64,000 nucleotides of DNA, taken from Psettodes erumei. Lineage: Eukaryota; Chordata; Actinopteri; Pleuronectiformes; Psettodidae. Made by a program: the position numbers and the translations under genes. Location of the stretch: positions 62,001 to 126,000 of the forward strand of contig JAFBJZ010000876.1 in NCBI GenBank assembly GCA_016785225.1, in the 5' to 3' direction. The notes under the pieces were generated by a model. That model was not told the origin of the DNA, did no database searches, and saw only the letters and a program-made list of their open reading frames with translations. Positions 34,070-46,729 of this stretch are shown here, in pieces; the stretch's first letter is position 1, and every line of letters starts with the position of its first letter.

Positions 34070-37000
34070 CTATTTGAACATCCACACAAGTCTCTCCTCC
34101 AAATCCATGTCCAGCTCACAATATAACATTAGTAGCTCCTCCAGGCTAGTTATTGATTTTCCTGTCTCCCACACAAACACACACAGACACACAGACATGG
34201 GGATTCATGTCTCATCTCCCCAACACATGCTGAAAATCTCCACAGATGTGCTTTGAAATTTTCAGGTGCATCTCTCTGCCATTTGGGCAAAAGTAACTTT
34301 AAACTTGGAGAAAACATTTGACATTTCTGCCAGACTTACTGACATTTTCAGACATGGCGAATGTAAAAGTATCTTTCTTACCCCCTGAAAAGGTGTTAGT
34401 TTTTTGCAGATGTTTTTGTTTCTTCATTCCTCTAACTGTCTATTTCTAAATGGACATTATTTGGAAATTTTAGCGAATATTTAACCTGCAGCCAGTGCTA
34501 ATAGCCTCATGAAATAAGTGAACTGGAATTGTAGACATCAGCTTCATCACATATTTTCATTTTAGAATATTTAACTGTTGGATACTGTTTATTCCCTATG
34601 CATTGTTGTTTACTTAGTCAAAACACACAAGTTTCAGTGTTTTAACACAGTATAAAATATTACTATTGACAACCCCAGTCATATCACTTTTGTCTCAGTA
34701 ATGTCACTGGATTAAATGTTATGTAATTACATGTTATGTTATTCAGTGCAGTAATTCCTTATCATTCATTTTTGCTGAAACTGTCAAAGAGATATGATTC
34801 AACACTGTAGTGTGAGATCTGCGTTAACACAAAACCACAAGAATTAGTAACAGTTAAGAGTTTTATTATTTCTATACTGTATGTTAGGTTGTACCTGACA
34901 TCTGTTGAAGCTGGTATGACTGGTGGTTTCATATACTGTATTTATAACATTCCCAGTTCTTCATCCTACTCGCATATTGTTTAGTTTAGTTTGTCCCAAA
35001 GCGAGTAGGATAGGGGACATGCCTAAAATTACAGAAATATTTGATAAGTCATATGAAAGCTTGTGTTATTGTGGTAACTGTTCCTTTCAGGCAAACCTGT
35101 GAAAGGGCAGGTGGTAGACCATGGCTCATGGCACAGTGTGAAAAGATACTACAACTTGAAAATGGAGAAAAGATGTCAGTCATTATTTTTTTCTTTTGCT
35201 TTAATGGTCAATATTTCATCCAGTTTATGTTTCTGTGAGTATCTGCTGCAGTTTGAAAACAGGAGAATTCATTATTTACTTTTACATGCTATAAAAGAAA
35301 AGAAAGTGCAAATCTTATATCTGACTCTACTGCCTTTGACAATTTTTGTTAAACTTTCATTTAATCTCATAAAACGTGTGAGTCTTGTCCTCTGACTAAA
35401 ACTGATTTTCAGTCATTTCCAGAAAGTAGACGACAGTTGGTGGTGAAGTGGCAGGCTGTAGCTACAACTGTGTGAAGGGCACCATCTGTGCTTTAGTAAC
35501 ATATTCTGATCGGTGCAATTGATGATTCTTCCACTTTGCTGCTGAACACTGAACAAAGCTGAACACTGAAAACATGCACATCAGCTGACAGCACAAATCA
35601 GATCACATCAATCCAATCTTGACAAGGCAAGAATGTGGTCACATTCTGCTTCATGGCCAATTACCAATAACTGATGCTGTTTGTTTTTTTTGACATGGAA
35701 CCTTATTACCACTTTAATGTTTTGAAAGTAAGGATTTAACAGCGCTTAGCCGTCAAGACGTCTCCATTTTTCAGCCATGTTTTTCCCACATGCACTATGA
35801 TTTGTCTGCACAACGGCTCACTTAACTCACACTGTATGCCTGTAAATGTGAATTAAAGTTTATTTTTCACAATAAAACTGTATCTTTGTGCATATACTTA
35901 CTATGGCTTTGTGTTTTTGTATGTTTAGCAGTGACTGATGCATGCACACACACTGCTCAGCTCGCAATGGTGATGTGAAGAATTCAAATGTTATTGATTG
36001 TCTACTTGGAATAATCTGTGTTTTGGGAGCTCTGAGTGGATGTGTGTTCATTTGTTTGTGACCTTTGGGCAGTGCTCTGATTGAAGGAGGCTTTCTACCA
36101 TTAATCAGACTTTCTCTCATTAGAACTTCCAGAGACAAGACCCTTTATAATGGAATAGAATAGAATTCACTGACCTTTTTGGCCACTTGGGGACAGCATA
36201 ACAATGTGAAAAGCCAACACTTACATATATTACCTTATTTACCTCCACTACACACAGAACAACAGTATCAGCCATTTGGAGTCCAATATTCACTCTCCTG
36301 TTTGTCCTATTTTGTTGTCTTCAGAGTGAAAATGTGTTTTTTTCATTCTGTACTGCTGCTGCTGCTGGAAACAAGCTCAAATAAAGCAGGAACTTATTTT
36401 CTTGCTGTGCAACCAAAACAATGAGCTGACAGGCACTGGAATGAGGAGCTGAGAGGAACTTCAGAGTCAGGTGAATATTATCTGTCCCTTTGTTCACAGT
36501 GACCCCCAAGATGCTGGGAGCATAAAAAAATATATCTGATAAAATCTGAAGGAAAGGTAAAAACCATCACACAAAAAAATACAGGTTCATCAGTAATGTG
36601 TCTAGCTGGAGGTGCAGAGTTTCACAAACACATACACTACTAAAAGGACCAACCCTAATTACCATGGATTGACAGTGGTGCCTTACATTGGTGAGGACTG
36701 ATTGCAAATTGCCTTAAAAAAAAAAAAAACATTCAAGGAGACAAAGACTCATCAACACTCCAGCAGTTTGGGATTTTATCTCCATTTGTGAATTTATTCT
36801 AGGACTGTACAATATATTGCACTGATGATAAATGTGTAATGAAGGTGCCCTGTGGAGTTCTCTTGTTCAAAAACGTATATTTAAATTTATTGTTACTCCC
36901 GGAATGTGTATTTTTCAGGCAAAACAAATGTGTTGAATGCATTTCTGCCTTCATAAAATATTTGCAAAGCTGATCTTTTAGTTTTTTTAATGCAGCATTA

Positions 37001-38520
37001 TTTACTTTTATAACTTCTCCCTTCATTTCTGGCCTTTCTTAATGCATTGCTGAATGCCAACTGATAATTGGGAGAATAGTGTATTCACAGGAGTATCTTG
37101 AGCATCACCCAGATGAATATTGAACTATAAATAAGGTCTTGTCTTGTAAGAAGGCACAGAGACAGTCTGGAACAAAGGTATTTTTAACAGAGAACCTAGA
37201 AACTCAAGAAAACACAAGTTGGAAAGTGGAACAGTCCAACCAGTGTGATCAGCTAACCAATTCACATGGTTTAAATATTAACAGGCTTCCTTCAGTCAAC
37301 CAGGAAAAGATAACTCCAGCTGATGAAGAGAGATGAGGAGACAGCTAGGACAGAAGCTATAAGTGAGACAGACACCTTCAACACGTGCTGCTACACGTGC
37401 CACCACATGCATCTAAACTGAGTGCACACATATTGCTCATTAATTTAAATCATTTTTTAAAAATATTTAATATCATTTAATAAAAACTGGCAGTTTAGGT
37501 GCTCAGTTTTTGTTTTTTGCCATATGACACTTCAAGGAAAAATACAAGTGTCCTACTGCTATTTATTCTGCTGCTGACAGTTGCCCATTGACACACACCA
37601 GGAAAGAGACTCTTCTGCCAAACCAAATCACTAAAGCCTTTTTTTTCCCTTTTCCATCTAGCAGCCATTAGTGGCACTACACCAGCTCTCGGCCATGGTG
37701 GTGGCCATTTCTTTCCTTCCTTGACAGACATGGAGCTAAGTAGATAATGACTGTTTTACTGAATTCTTATTTTGGGACACAAAATAATATATGCAGCCTC
37801 TTTACGCTTGTAGTTAAGGTGTCACATTTGAATTGTCTACAGGAGATATTATTGCACTCTGCCATCTCATGCTTCAGTTTTAACTAGCACAACTGTCTGG
37901 ACTGGCCATGTAATGGCTCAGCTTCACTCACACTTTCAATGTGTGCATCCTGGAGGAACTTTTTAAGTTCTTCAGACTTAAGCATATTGCATTGATTTTC
38001 TATTGGGCTGCGAGCATAAGAGGTTGATATACCAGGCTCTGCAACATGATGTTTACATTTGAAAGCTGTGTCCACTGGGTCCTTGGTAAGTCACTGAAGC
38101 CACAGTTATGGTTAATCATAGACCAGCAGAAACATTCATGTTAACTGCAACTGTTAATATCAGCTAAAGTCATATGGTGCCTGTCTGTTTTGCTCCAAGA
38201 ACTTCTCCAACCACAATGACTTTAGGTTGTGGTAATGGTCACTTGCCAAGAGCTTCAGTCATGGTTGTGTTCAAAAGACTTGCTACCAGAAATCGATGAG
38301 ACTGGCCTTGCTGGTTAGTATGCTAACTTCAGCAGAAGAAAGGAATTGGTAGAAGCAAAACAATGGTTACAAATTCGATGCTTAACTTGCAATGCTAGAA
38401 TGGAGAGTAAACAGCTGGTTATATGAATGTTGGCTTTGTCACCAAAATAGCAAAAGTAGCACCTATAATCTTCATTGTGTATCCTTGTGTATCCTTTAAG
38501 AGGGATGTCACAGGATTTGA
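32945..38520. other. Long AT-rich non-coding stretch with simple repeats
   Basis: No protein-like frame was recognised. It contains a GA run (33341-33360), the CT array at 34022-34066, and at about 36145-36195 a possible reversed retroelement tail (GAATAGAATAGAATTCACTG followed by GGCCACTTGGGGACA). Frames in 35041-37336 and 35860-36138 show no motifs. Confidence 0.5.
34022..34066. repeat. (CT)n microsatellite
   Basis: About 22 CT units. Confidence 0.95.
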
Positions 38521-38524
38521 ATAC

Positions 38525-38610
38525 TTTGATCCATCAATTCAGTTTTATTTATATGCCCCAAAATCTCAAAGATGTCCCTAAGGGCTACAGTACACAATGT
38601 GTATGTGTGT
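38525..38610 (-). mobile_element. Retroelement 3' tail-like fragment
   Basis: CAATTCAGTTTTATTTATAT followed by GCCCCAAAATCTCAAAG is a common reversed tail in fish genomes (AATAAAACTGAATTG on the minus strand). The body is missing and the family is not determined. Confidence 0.35.
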
Positions 38611-38614
38611 GGTT

Positions 38615-40500
38615 GAGTGTATAATAATATTTAATATTCATAGCTATCATTTATTGAGATCTTATTAGCAGTTTTATTTTCAGTTTTTTTTATACCACAT
38701 AATATTTACAAACATCTGTTTATAGAATGTTTTACTAACTGACAAAATGTGTCAACCTCACACATCTTTTTAAATGATTTTTGTTAGAATCTTAGTAACA
38801 TATAGTGCTACACGGGCTTCATAGACAAGAACACACAGACACAGGCTGGATAGGCTCTTCCACCTCTTCCATACAGTGACAGTTACCTAGACTCACTGTT
38901 TTCTCCTCCTTTCTCCTTTTTTGTGAGGGTGAAGTGATAAGAATAGCAGTTGTTTTCCTAGGTCCATTTTCCTGCCATCATGGTATGTGAACATTGTTAA
39001 AAAAAAAGATCTATCCACCTGAAGCATCCAGCTTCTATACTCCAGCTACTGTCAACAGGGCATTGAGAGTATAGGCTGCAATACTATAAGCTAACAGACT
39101 GTGATAATAGAAAGTAACAGAAAGTCCAGGTTTCACCTAACTTAAACTTGATAGACTATTTTGGATGAATATTTTCCAGCTGCTGATTACAGCAAGTCCC
39201 CATACTAAATGACCATACAAGTCACTTGTTCCTTCTCAATGATGAGACACACAGGATCATACGAATGTACTTGACCCTTTGTCATCCAACAATAATAATG
39301 ATAGCACTCAGGTTGTGGAATATTCACAGTTTGGGTTGGCTTCAAACAAAGATTGTAGATTTGGTTAAAATAAGTACTTTCTTGATGATCAAGCAGTGTT
39401 GATATCATCGCTACAATGATAACCATGGCTGACATGGTTACGGTTGCTGATAATAAACTGAAGTTTTGAGAGAAATGTTGACTGATGGGTTCACACTGGA
39501 AAGTGACGGTGATTTTCCACCCCAACTTCTTCATAATGTGTCATCCTTTATAAGTCAACTTACTTCTGTCATAACTGCAACAGCCACTAGAGGTTATCTT
39601 AACTAACAAAACTTAACTATGGGTTGTGGTAAGATGTTTGCACAGACTATGAGCATTCTTGGTGATCAGAGTAACTGACTGGCATTCGAACAGCTGTCCT
39701 GTTTGTTTCCTCTGTTTCACTCACACACTCATGCCTTAATATTAGCCATTTACCTCAATTTCTCTCACAGCATGTAAAAACCAGGGTTTTCTGAATGTTA
39801 ATGTTAATGTTTCTTTGGATTTCTGTGGAATGTAACTCCCCATACTGCAAACTGAGAAATGTATTGTCAAAGAGGTGTTTACATGGTGAAAAATCCTACA
39901 GATGGCAGCGGTAGCCAGCACTTTTCTTATTATCAAATTGTGGAAAAGTAGTATTGTATGACAGAACTTTACTTCCTCCCTTCCTGTAGCTCATTTTTCA
40001 TTTCTTCCCACACTGTGAAATGTCAGGTCCTAGATTAGACCAGGAGTGAAAATGAAGAGGTCACACAGTGATAATTGACTCCAAGTCACTCTATATGTCT
40101 ACATATGTTTCTGCCCCATGTGATAATTGCCTTAAGTCATATATAGGCTTTATTGTGATTTGCCATTGGTTTTTAGAGGGTGGTTTTGAGTACACACACT
40201 GACTCCAGCATGCATATGTACATACACAAGCAGCTGCTGTTCCTGCTGTAATGCCATAAAGAGAGGTGATAACAATGTGTCTGACACTTATTTCTCTCTA
40301 ACAATCTCCAGAGCATTTCCTGTTGTTGGTTTTAAGTAAAGGCTTTCTGTTACTGCATATTAGGAGTTCTGTTCTCTAGAGAAAGACCCTAACACAACCA
40401 GAATTGTGGGCTCTTTTTCACAGTTAAGGTGAAATGAATATTATTTGGAAACTTTTGTGTTGTTCACCCTGTATTATCTCAAGTGGTATCCAGCCATGCA
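38615..40500. other. AT-rich non-coding stretch
   Basis: The most protein-like frame is 39205-39534 on the minus strand (109 codons). It has one hydrophobic segment, LLSATVTMSAMVIIVAMIST, and several cysteines after it. No family was recognised and no supporting signals were seen, so it is not called as a gene. Confidence 0.4.
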
Positions 40501-40502
40501 CA

Positions 40503-41096
40503 TACCGTAATTTTCAGACTATTGAGTGCACCCACTAACTTGAAAAAAAAAAAAAAAATTGTACATATATAGGCCGCCCTCGTCTATAAGCCGCAGGTGT
40601 CAACATTGAGATATTTACACAGAAAGATGTTAAAAGAAAGATTTTTTAAACTTTTGATTAAATATGTACCGGTAATATACACAAATATGTACCGTAAATG
40701 TTTTTTTCCGAACAGTGCCTGTAACATGGCTGGTTAAAAAAAAAAAAATACCGGTACAGTAGCCTACCTGGAAAAGTCATTGATTGCTGTCTTCATCTTC
40801 CTCCTGCGCACTATAACCACTAAATTTGTCTTCTTCAGTGTCAAAATTGAATGACAGACAGATTGATTGCCTTTAACTTAAAAGCTGCATCATATACATT
40901 TCTTCGTGTGTTTTCCATGATGAGGGTGTGTGCACGAAGCACAAAATGACTGATCTGAAGAATATAGTGTGATTAAATTCACAGTTTCATTGGTAAAAAA
41001 AAATCCATAAATTAGCCACATCATTGTTTAAGCCACAGTGTTCAAAGCGTGTGAAAAAAGTAGCAGCTTATAGTGCAAATTTTATAAATTATGGTA
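40503..41096. mobile_element. 594-bp MITE with TACCGTAATTT-type ends
   Basis: It starts TACCGTAATTTTCAGACTAT and ends, on the other strand, TACCATAATTTATAAAATTT, then GCACTATAAGCTGC. Inner landmarks CTATAAGCCGCAGGTGTC and TTTAAGCCACAGTGTTCAAA mark a repeat known across vertebrate and invertebrate genomes. It has no coding capacity. The superfamily is not assigned, and no clear target duplication beyond a possible CA was seen. Confidence 0.65.
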
Positions 41097-41099
41097 CAT

Positions 41100-43005
41100 T
41101 TGGTCTTATTTGTCAGCTTTTTGAGATATCTCACTTTTGCTGCTATTGTAGTACAACAGAGGTGAATGGAAATGTATTTGTGATGAGCAAAGTGTGATAA
41201 GAATTTGAATTTTTTTCACAAACATTGTACAATTTTCAAAGGAAATATTCCTTTGGTGGAATGTCTGTAGATTACTCTGGTCAGTCAAACAATCAGAACA
41301 TTGAGGGGAAAGTTCACTACCATCTGGGGATTATAATTTTTTCATTTTCAAGTGCATGGCTATATAAGAGTTAGATTGAGGATATTTTGGTGAACTGGTC
41401 CTTTAATAGTAGCTACTAATCCATTTATTTTGAGAGTTGGTCCATCATGTTGGGCCCACATTGGCTAAATATGGCATTCAGGTCCCATAAAAAGGTGTTT
41501 ATTTGGTCCATATGGGTTTCATATGTGTCTGCACATGTTGGCCAATAAAGCTCCCAATAAATTACCCCCAATTACCCCTGGAGCATCCAGCAAGAATATA
41601 AAGCATGTTGTTGTTGAAAAGTACCATGCATGCTCAGCAAAGTATCTCAGCAGTAGGGGAAGCAGTTGTGATTTGGTCCGCTTCCCCTAATATCTAATGT
41701 TCTACTGTTAGCTCATGTGAAGCAAAAAGATCCAGTGGATAAGGAGTGTGCCAAAACTCCTAGCAAGGTCCAAACTACCCTCTACCTCCAAGTACACTCA
41801 TAGTATACAGTGTGATATTCCCAATACGAGGTTTAAGAGAAATTCTAAACAAACTTTACTCTGGAATGTTGGGCTACATTTGTGTAATTGCACTCACATA
41901 GAAGTGAGAGGAACATCCTGTTAAGGATTAACAGGATCATAAAATGGGAATGTCCTTTCAACCACTCTGATTATAGTTGAGTACAGAGTTAAATTACCAT
42001 TATATCTCTAACAGGTGTCTAACTAGCTAGACAGATGATTTTTTTCTATTTACTGCAGTCCAACATCTATAATGCAAATAGTATAAATTAGAAACTAGAA
42101 ACTAACTAACTTAATGTAGAAACATCATTCCTCTTTGAGTCTCAAATCTCCAATAATGATTTTCAAGGACCATACTATAGTACCATATACATACATGGCA
42201 AAACATATTACCCCTTACTAAAGTTCAGAAGATGGAGAGCATTTTAAGTTGAAACAATTGTCGGGATAGGGACATTCTGCAGGGATGAGGACAATTACAC
42301 CTCCTCAGCCATTACCCTGATGCTGACATGCATCCAGTGTGGTATGCAGAAAGTCAGTGTAAGCCTTAATTCATTAAAACATATTTCGATAAAGGGCACA
42401 CAGGTACAAACCTTACAAATAAGATCCAAGTTTTGGTGTCAGCTGACCAGGAGTCACTATGATGAAGGAGTTACTACATAGGCTATGGCAGGCGTAATAT
42501 ACGTAAATATTTATATGTGTAAACATCAAACTCAGGTTAGAGGTGATAATTCAATGCCTCAAATTGATAGGGGATACACACACTCCTTAAAGAGATGTTA
42601 GGGTTCCTGTTTCAGACTGAATACTGATAGATTAAATGAATAGATGGGTTGTTACTTCACATTTCATTCATTTCATTTCAGATTTCTAAATTCAATATTA
42701 GTTATTTTTGTGATTAAAAATGCATATACCGTAGGCTACACAATTATATTATTATATTATTAGATGGCAATCTATGTGTAACCTATAGTTTGTTTTGTTT
42801 GATTTGTATTTAATCTATAATCTTCAAATGACTACAATTCTTGACTGAATATATAGCATTCATACCAACTTTGAGGCATATGGAAGGGTGAACACATCAT
42901 ACCAAGTGCCACCTTTGCCACCCTTGACACAACTGTGGAGCTTTTTTCTCATGGTTTGGGTTTTCAAGATATTTCGAATGTATTAAGGTGTCCACAGTAT
43001 TAAAC
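41100..43005. other. AT-rich non-coding stretch
   Basis: Nothing recognised. Confidence 0.5.
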
Positions 43006-43011
43006 CATGGA

Positions 43012-43300
43012 AGGGAAGGTCATGTTAAATGCACTGCATTTAAATAGCACTTTTCTATTCTCATTGACCACTCAAAGTGATTTACGTTACAAGCTAGATT
43101 CATCTAGTCACTCCTGTACCCAGAGCTTCAGTGAGGGCCACAACCACTTGCATTCACACGTGATTCATCAGGGTCAAATTGGGGTTCAGTATCTTGCCTA
43201 AAGACACTTTCACATGCATACTGGAGGCGCGGAGAAATCAAATCACTGACCTCCTGATTAGTGCACAACCCACAGCCGGCCTTCCATGTTCCATGTCTGC
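43012..43300 (-). mobile_element. tRNA-derived SINE, copy C (best preserved of its family here)
   Basis: Landmarks in order on the plus strand: GCACTGCATTTAAATAGCAC, GACCACTCAAAGTGATTTAC, TTGGGGTTCAGTATCTTGCC, AAGACACTTTCACATGCATA, and CGGAGAAATCAAATCACTGA, which is the inverted, diverged B-box region. The head therefore lies at the higher coordinate. Confidence 0.65.
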
Positions 43301-43304
43301 CACT

Positions 43305-45600
43305 CAGCCAGTGCTCTGTCAGGCCTTGGTTTGTTTTTCACTCTTTTTAACTGCCATAAATATTATTTATGTCATTATTTTATGTGTTTTGTTTATATGT
43401 ATATTTTTACATGATTTAATTTATGAATATTGATTTGTTTGGTAATTTACACCGCATAAGAACCATGGGCAGTGCCACATTGCACGGGGGATACTTAAGT
43501 TGTTGCTTTCCTCCAATAGATGTGCAGCAGAAGAAAGGCATTAAGCTCTGCCTAAAAGTTTAAAGGAAACATTACATCGCCCATTCTCTTTTTTGGAGAT
43601 AGATTTGTTCAAGCGGACTCTTTGGTTGTGTGCAGCCAGCGAGGTATGTTTATTTCTGTGTTATGTTTATTGCGCATATTTTGTTGTCAATTTGTGTACA
43701 ACTCGAATGTGTTTATTTTGCACACTGTCATGTACTTGAACAGTTCGACGGTGGATTAATGACTATGATGAAGTGGAGTTCAGATGATTAAATCCATCAG
43801 TAACAGAAGAACTACGGTGTTGTCTATTTCCTGGAGGGAGTGATACTCTTCTTGCCACTCAGTGGTCACAAATCCATAAATTCAAGGATTACAGAAAAAG
43901 GGAATCCTTTCTTTACACCTTACATTGGTAACACACATGAAGCTTAAGGGGACACCTATTGTAGGTTTGTGCTCCATCAGTTGGAGGTTCCTCCTTGTTC
44001 ACAATAGAAGTGCTGTTAATGAACTACTTGATTGACATTTGATACAATATGTGAACACTGCTGCCTCCTTCTCAGAACTTGAGAAGAACTCCATCCTCTT
44101 GAAAAAACAGTTCTATGCAGATGTCCAGGAAAAGGAGGATGCAGAATATGGATTGGGTTTTCTACGCTCTATGGTAGCATGGAGAGAGGAGATCCTTGAT
44201 TTATTTGAGAATTATGAAGTTCAAGATCCTCCAGACAAAGGCCACAGTGGCTCAAGGCTGACTCCTCATGCATTTTTGTAAGTCCTAGAAATGACTAGGG
44301 GGGCAACAGCCAACAGCTCCAATAGAGGAGGTGATGAATCAAGGTAGATATCTTAAAAGTACTGTATATCTGAGAGAGAAGCTAGTAACAGGTCATTTAG
44401 TGATTTAAGAACTAGTAAGAAATGCATACAATCAATTCTACAGCTGATAGGACACCAAAACAATAAGATCTTTATAAGTCTTTGTCAGCACTCAGGCTCA
44501 AATGGCAGCTTTTTCTGTTGGGGTTCAACTGGGAGTAAGCTCTCTCGATGAAGTAGATGACATTATTAACAACACAAACATGGCACTGATAGGAGAATGA
44601 CAAATTTGGGAAGTCAGGGCCACTGAACTGTACTATCTAGGACAGGTGGACATGCTCTCTTTTGGACTGGAAACAAGCAAGGCTTTCATGGGATTCATTG
44701 CAGGTCCAGGTTCAGTTTGAACAGGTGCTGGAGAACACCACAGAGCTCGTTTGCACTTGCTTGCAGATGAGTCAAGCCACCTTGCTGCTGTTGGCTGGTG
44801 GGGTTACTGTGTCACAAGGGATAGGTAACTAGGGTGGAAGGTTGTAGATTCCGAGTGTTATTAATGTTAGTATTATTTAACAATAATTGCCTGGATGAAC
44901 AATTCTCAAATGAGTAGAATGTAAGGCAAGATTATAGGAGAGATATTTAAAATCCCCTGAGAAAGCAATAAATATGGGATGCTGTATTTTCAATGTGACA
45001 GACAGTTGGGCATAACATTCTGTAGCCACATACAGCACAAGATAATGCAGCCCTTAAACTGCTGGCACTCAAACCAGTACTCCCAGCTCATCCATCTTTT
45101 CACCAGTACCCTATTTTCCCATAATGGTCACAGAAGGACTGGGTTTGAATCTCCTATTCCTTGATCAAACTTCTTGACCAGCTACGTAGAGGGCCACTCC
45201 ATTGGTGTGTTGGCTGGTTGATGAAGTGCTGAAAGCCAATCAGGGGCTTGACAATGCAGCCCTGTTATAATAGGCACTGGTGAAGTTATCGGTTTCATAT
45301 CTCAATTTATTTAACCCTGTGCCGCTGAAGCCTTTCTGTTAATTTATCAGCATTCATCTATTACCAGCTCTGAACTGGAGTGACTGCCAAAACTTTTACA
45401 GAAAAGTTAACACCATCAATACCACTCACACTTTCTGTTGGAAAGCAAATGACATAATGAACTTCAAACTATTCCCCTCTACTCTCACTTTCTCACTATC
45501 TTGCATGACCTGAGGGACCCATCAACTTCCCTGAATGGACATAGAGAGCAGTAAGCAGCCTGGGGCACCTTTGCTGTGGCAGCTGTATCATGACCTTTGA
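43305..45600. other. Non-coding stretch of mixed composition, unclassified
   Basis: Includes a block at about 43440-43650 of higher GC with a donor-like GCGAGGTATGTT and, further on, the 80-codon frame listed separately. The block looks like part of an old transposon, but no ends or family motifs were found. Confidence 0.4.
44039..44281 (+). other. Unrecognised 80-codon open frame
   Basis: The translation is charged and not simple-repeat derived: it contains FSELEKNSILLKKQFYADVQ, then GLGFLRSMVAWREEILDLFE, with a probable helical, acidic character, and ends PPDKGHSGSRLTPHAFL. I do not recognise the family. The frame is closed by a stop just upstream and has no splice signals that I can vouch for. 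It may be a fragment of a transposon protein, or chance. Confidence 0.25.
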
Positions 45601-45608
45601 CACATATA

Positions 45609-46724
45609 CAATTACAAGCAACTTTATTAGGTACACCTGTCCAACTGCTCGTTAAAACTTAATTTCTAATCAGCCAATCACATGGCGGCAACTCAGTGCA
45701 TTTAGGCATGTAGACATGGTCAAGAGTATTTCAGAAACTGCTGATCTACTGGGATTTTCACGCACAACCATCTCTAGGGTTTACAGAGAATGGTCCAAAA
45801 AAGAAAAAATATCCAGTGAGCGGCAGTTCTGTGGGCGGAAATGCCTTGTTGATGCCAGAGGTCAGAGGAGAATGGCCAGACTGGTTCGAGCTGATAGAAA
45901 GGCAACAGTGACTCAAATAACCACCCGTTACAACCAAGGTAGGCAGAAGAGCATCTCTGAACGCACAGTACGTCGAACTTTGAGGCAGATGGGCTACAGC
46001 AGCAGAAGACCATGCCGGGTGCCACTCCTTTCAGCTAAGAACAGGAAACTGAGGCTACAATTTGCACAAGCTCATTGAAATTGGACAATAGAAGATTGGA
46101 AAAACGTTGCCTGGTCTGATGAGTCTCGATTTCTGCTGCGACATTCGGATGGTCGGGTCAGAATTTGGCGTCAACAACATGAAAGCATGGATCCATCCTG
46201 CCTTGTATCAACGGTTCAGGCTGGTGGTGGTGGTGTAATGGTGTGGGGAATATTTTCTTGGCACTCTTTGGGCCCCTTGGTACCAATTGAGCATCGTTGC
46301 AACGCTACAGCCTACCTGAGTATTGTTGCTGACCATGTCCATCCCTTTATGACCACAATGTACCCAACTTCTGATGGCTACTTTCAGCAGGATAATGCGC
46401 CATGTCATAAAGCTGGAATCATCTCAGACTGGTTTCTTGAACATGACAATGAGTTCACTGTACTCAAATGGCCTCCACAGTCACCAGATCTCAATCCAAT
46501 AGAGCATCTTTGGGATGTGGTGGAACGGGAGATTCGCATTATGGATGTGCAGCTGACAAATCTGTGCCAACTGTGTGATGCCATCATGTCAATATGGACC
46601 AAACTCTCTGAGGAATGCTTCCAGCACCTTGTTGAATCTATGCCATGAAGAATTGAGGCAGTTCTGAAGGCAAAGGGGTCCAACCCGTTACTAGCATGGT
46701 GTACCTAATAAAGTGGCCGGTGAG
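45609..46724 (+). mobile_element. Tc1/mariner-like transposon (DD36E spacing)
   Basis: The right end read inward is CTCACCGGCCACTTTATTAG followed by GTACACC. The left end is a degenerate match (AACTTTATTAGGTACACC at about 45620-45637). TA dinucleotides border both ends (45607-45608 and 46725-46726). The element is about 1.1 kb with one transposase frame on the same strand. The segment between the left end and the coding start is shortened compared with the family, so the first part of the DNA-binding domain is missing. Confidence 0.88.
45716..46648 (+). pseudogene. Tc1/mariner-like transposase, DD36E type, one internal stop
   Basis: One frame covers the whole region, interrupted only by TGA at 46076-46078 (between FAQAH and NWTIEDWKN). 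The N-terminal helix-turn-helix part reads SISETADLLGFSRTTISRVY. The second DNA-binding part includes TVTQITTRYNQGRQKSISER. The catalytic domain has WSDESRFLLRHSDGRVRIW (first Asp), GGGGVMVWGIFSWHSLGPL, YFQQDNAPCHK (second Asp) and SPDLNPIEHLWDVVE (Glu). There are 36 residues between second Asp and Glu, against 34 in classical Tc1, which points to the DD36E lineage. A second TGA at 46646 replaces what looks like an Arg codon near the C-terminus. The catalytic triad is intact. Confidence 0.88.
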
Positions 46725-46729
46725 TACAA

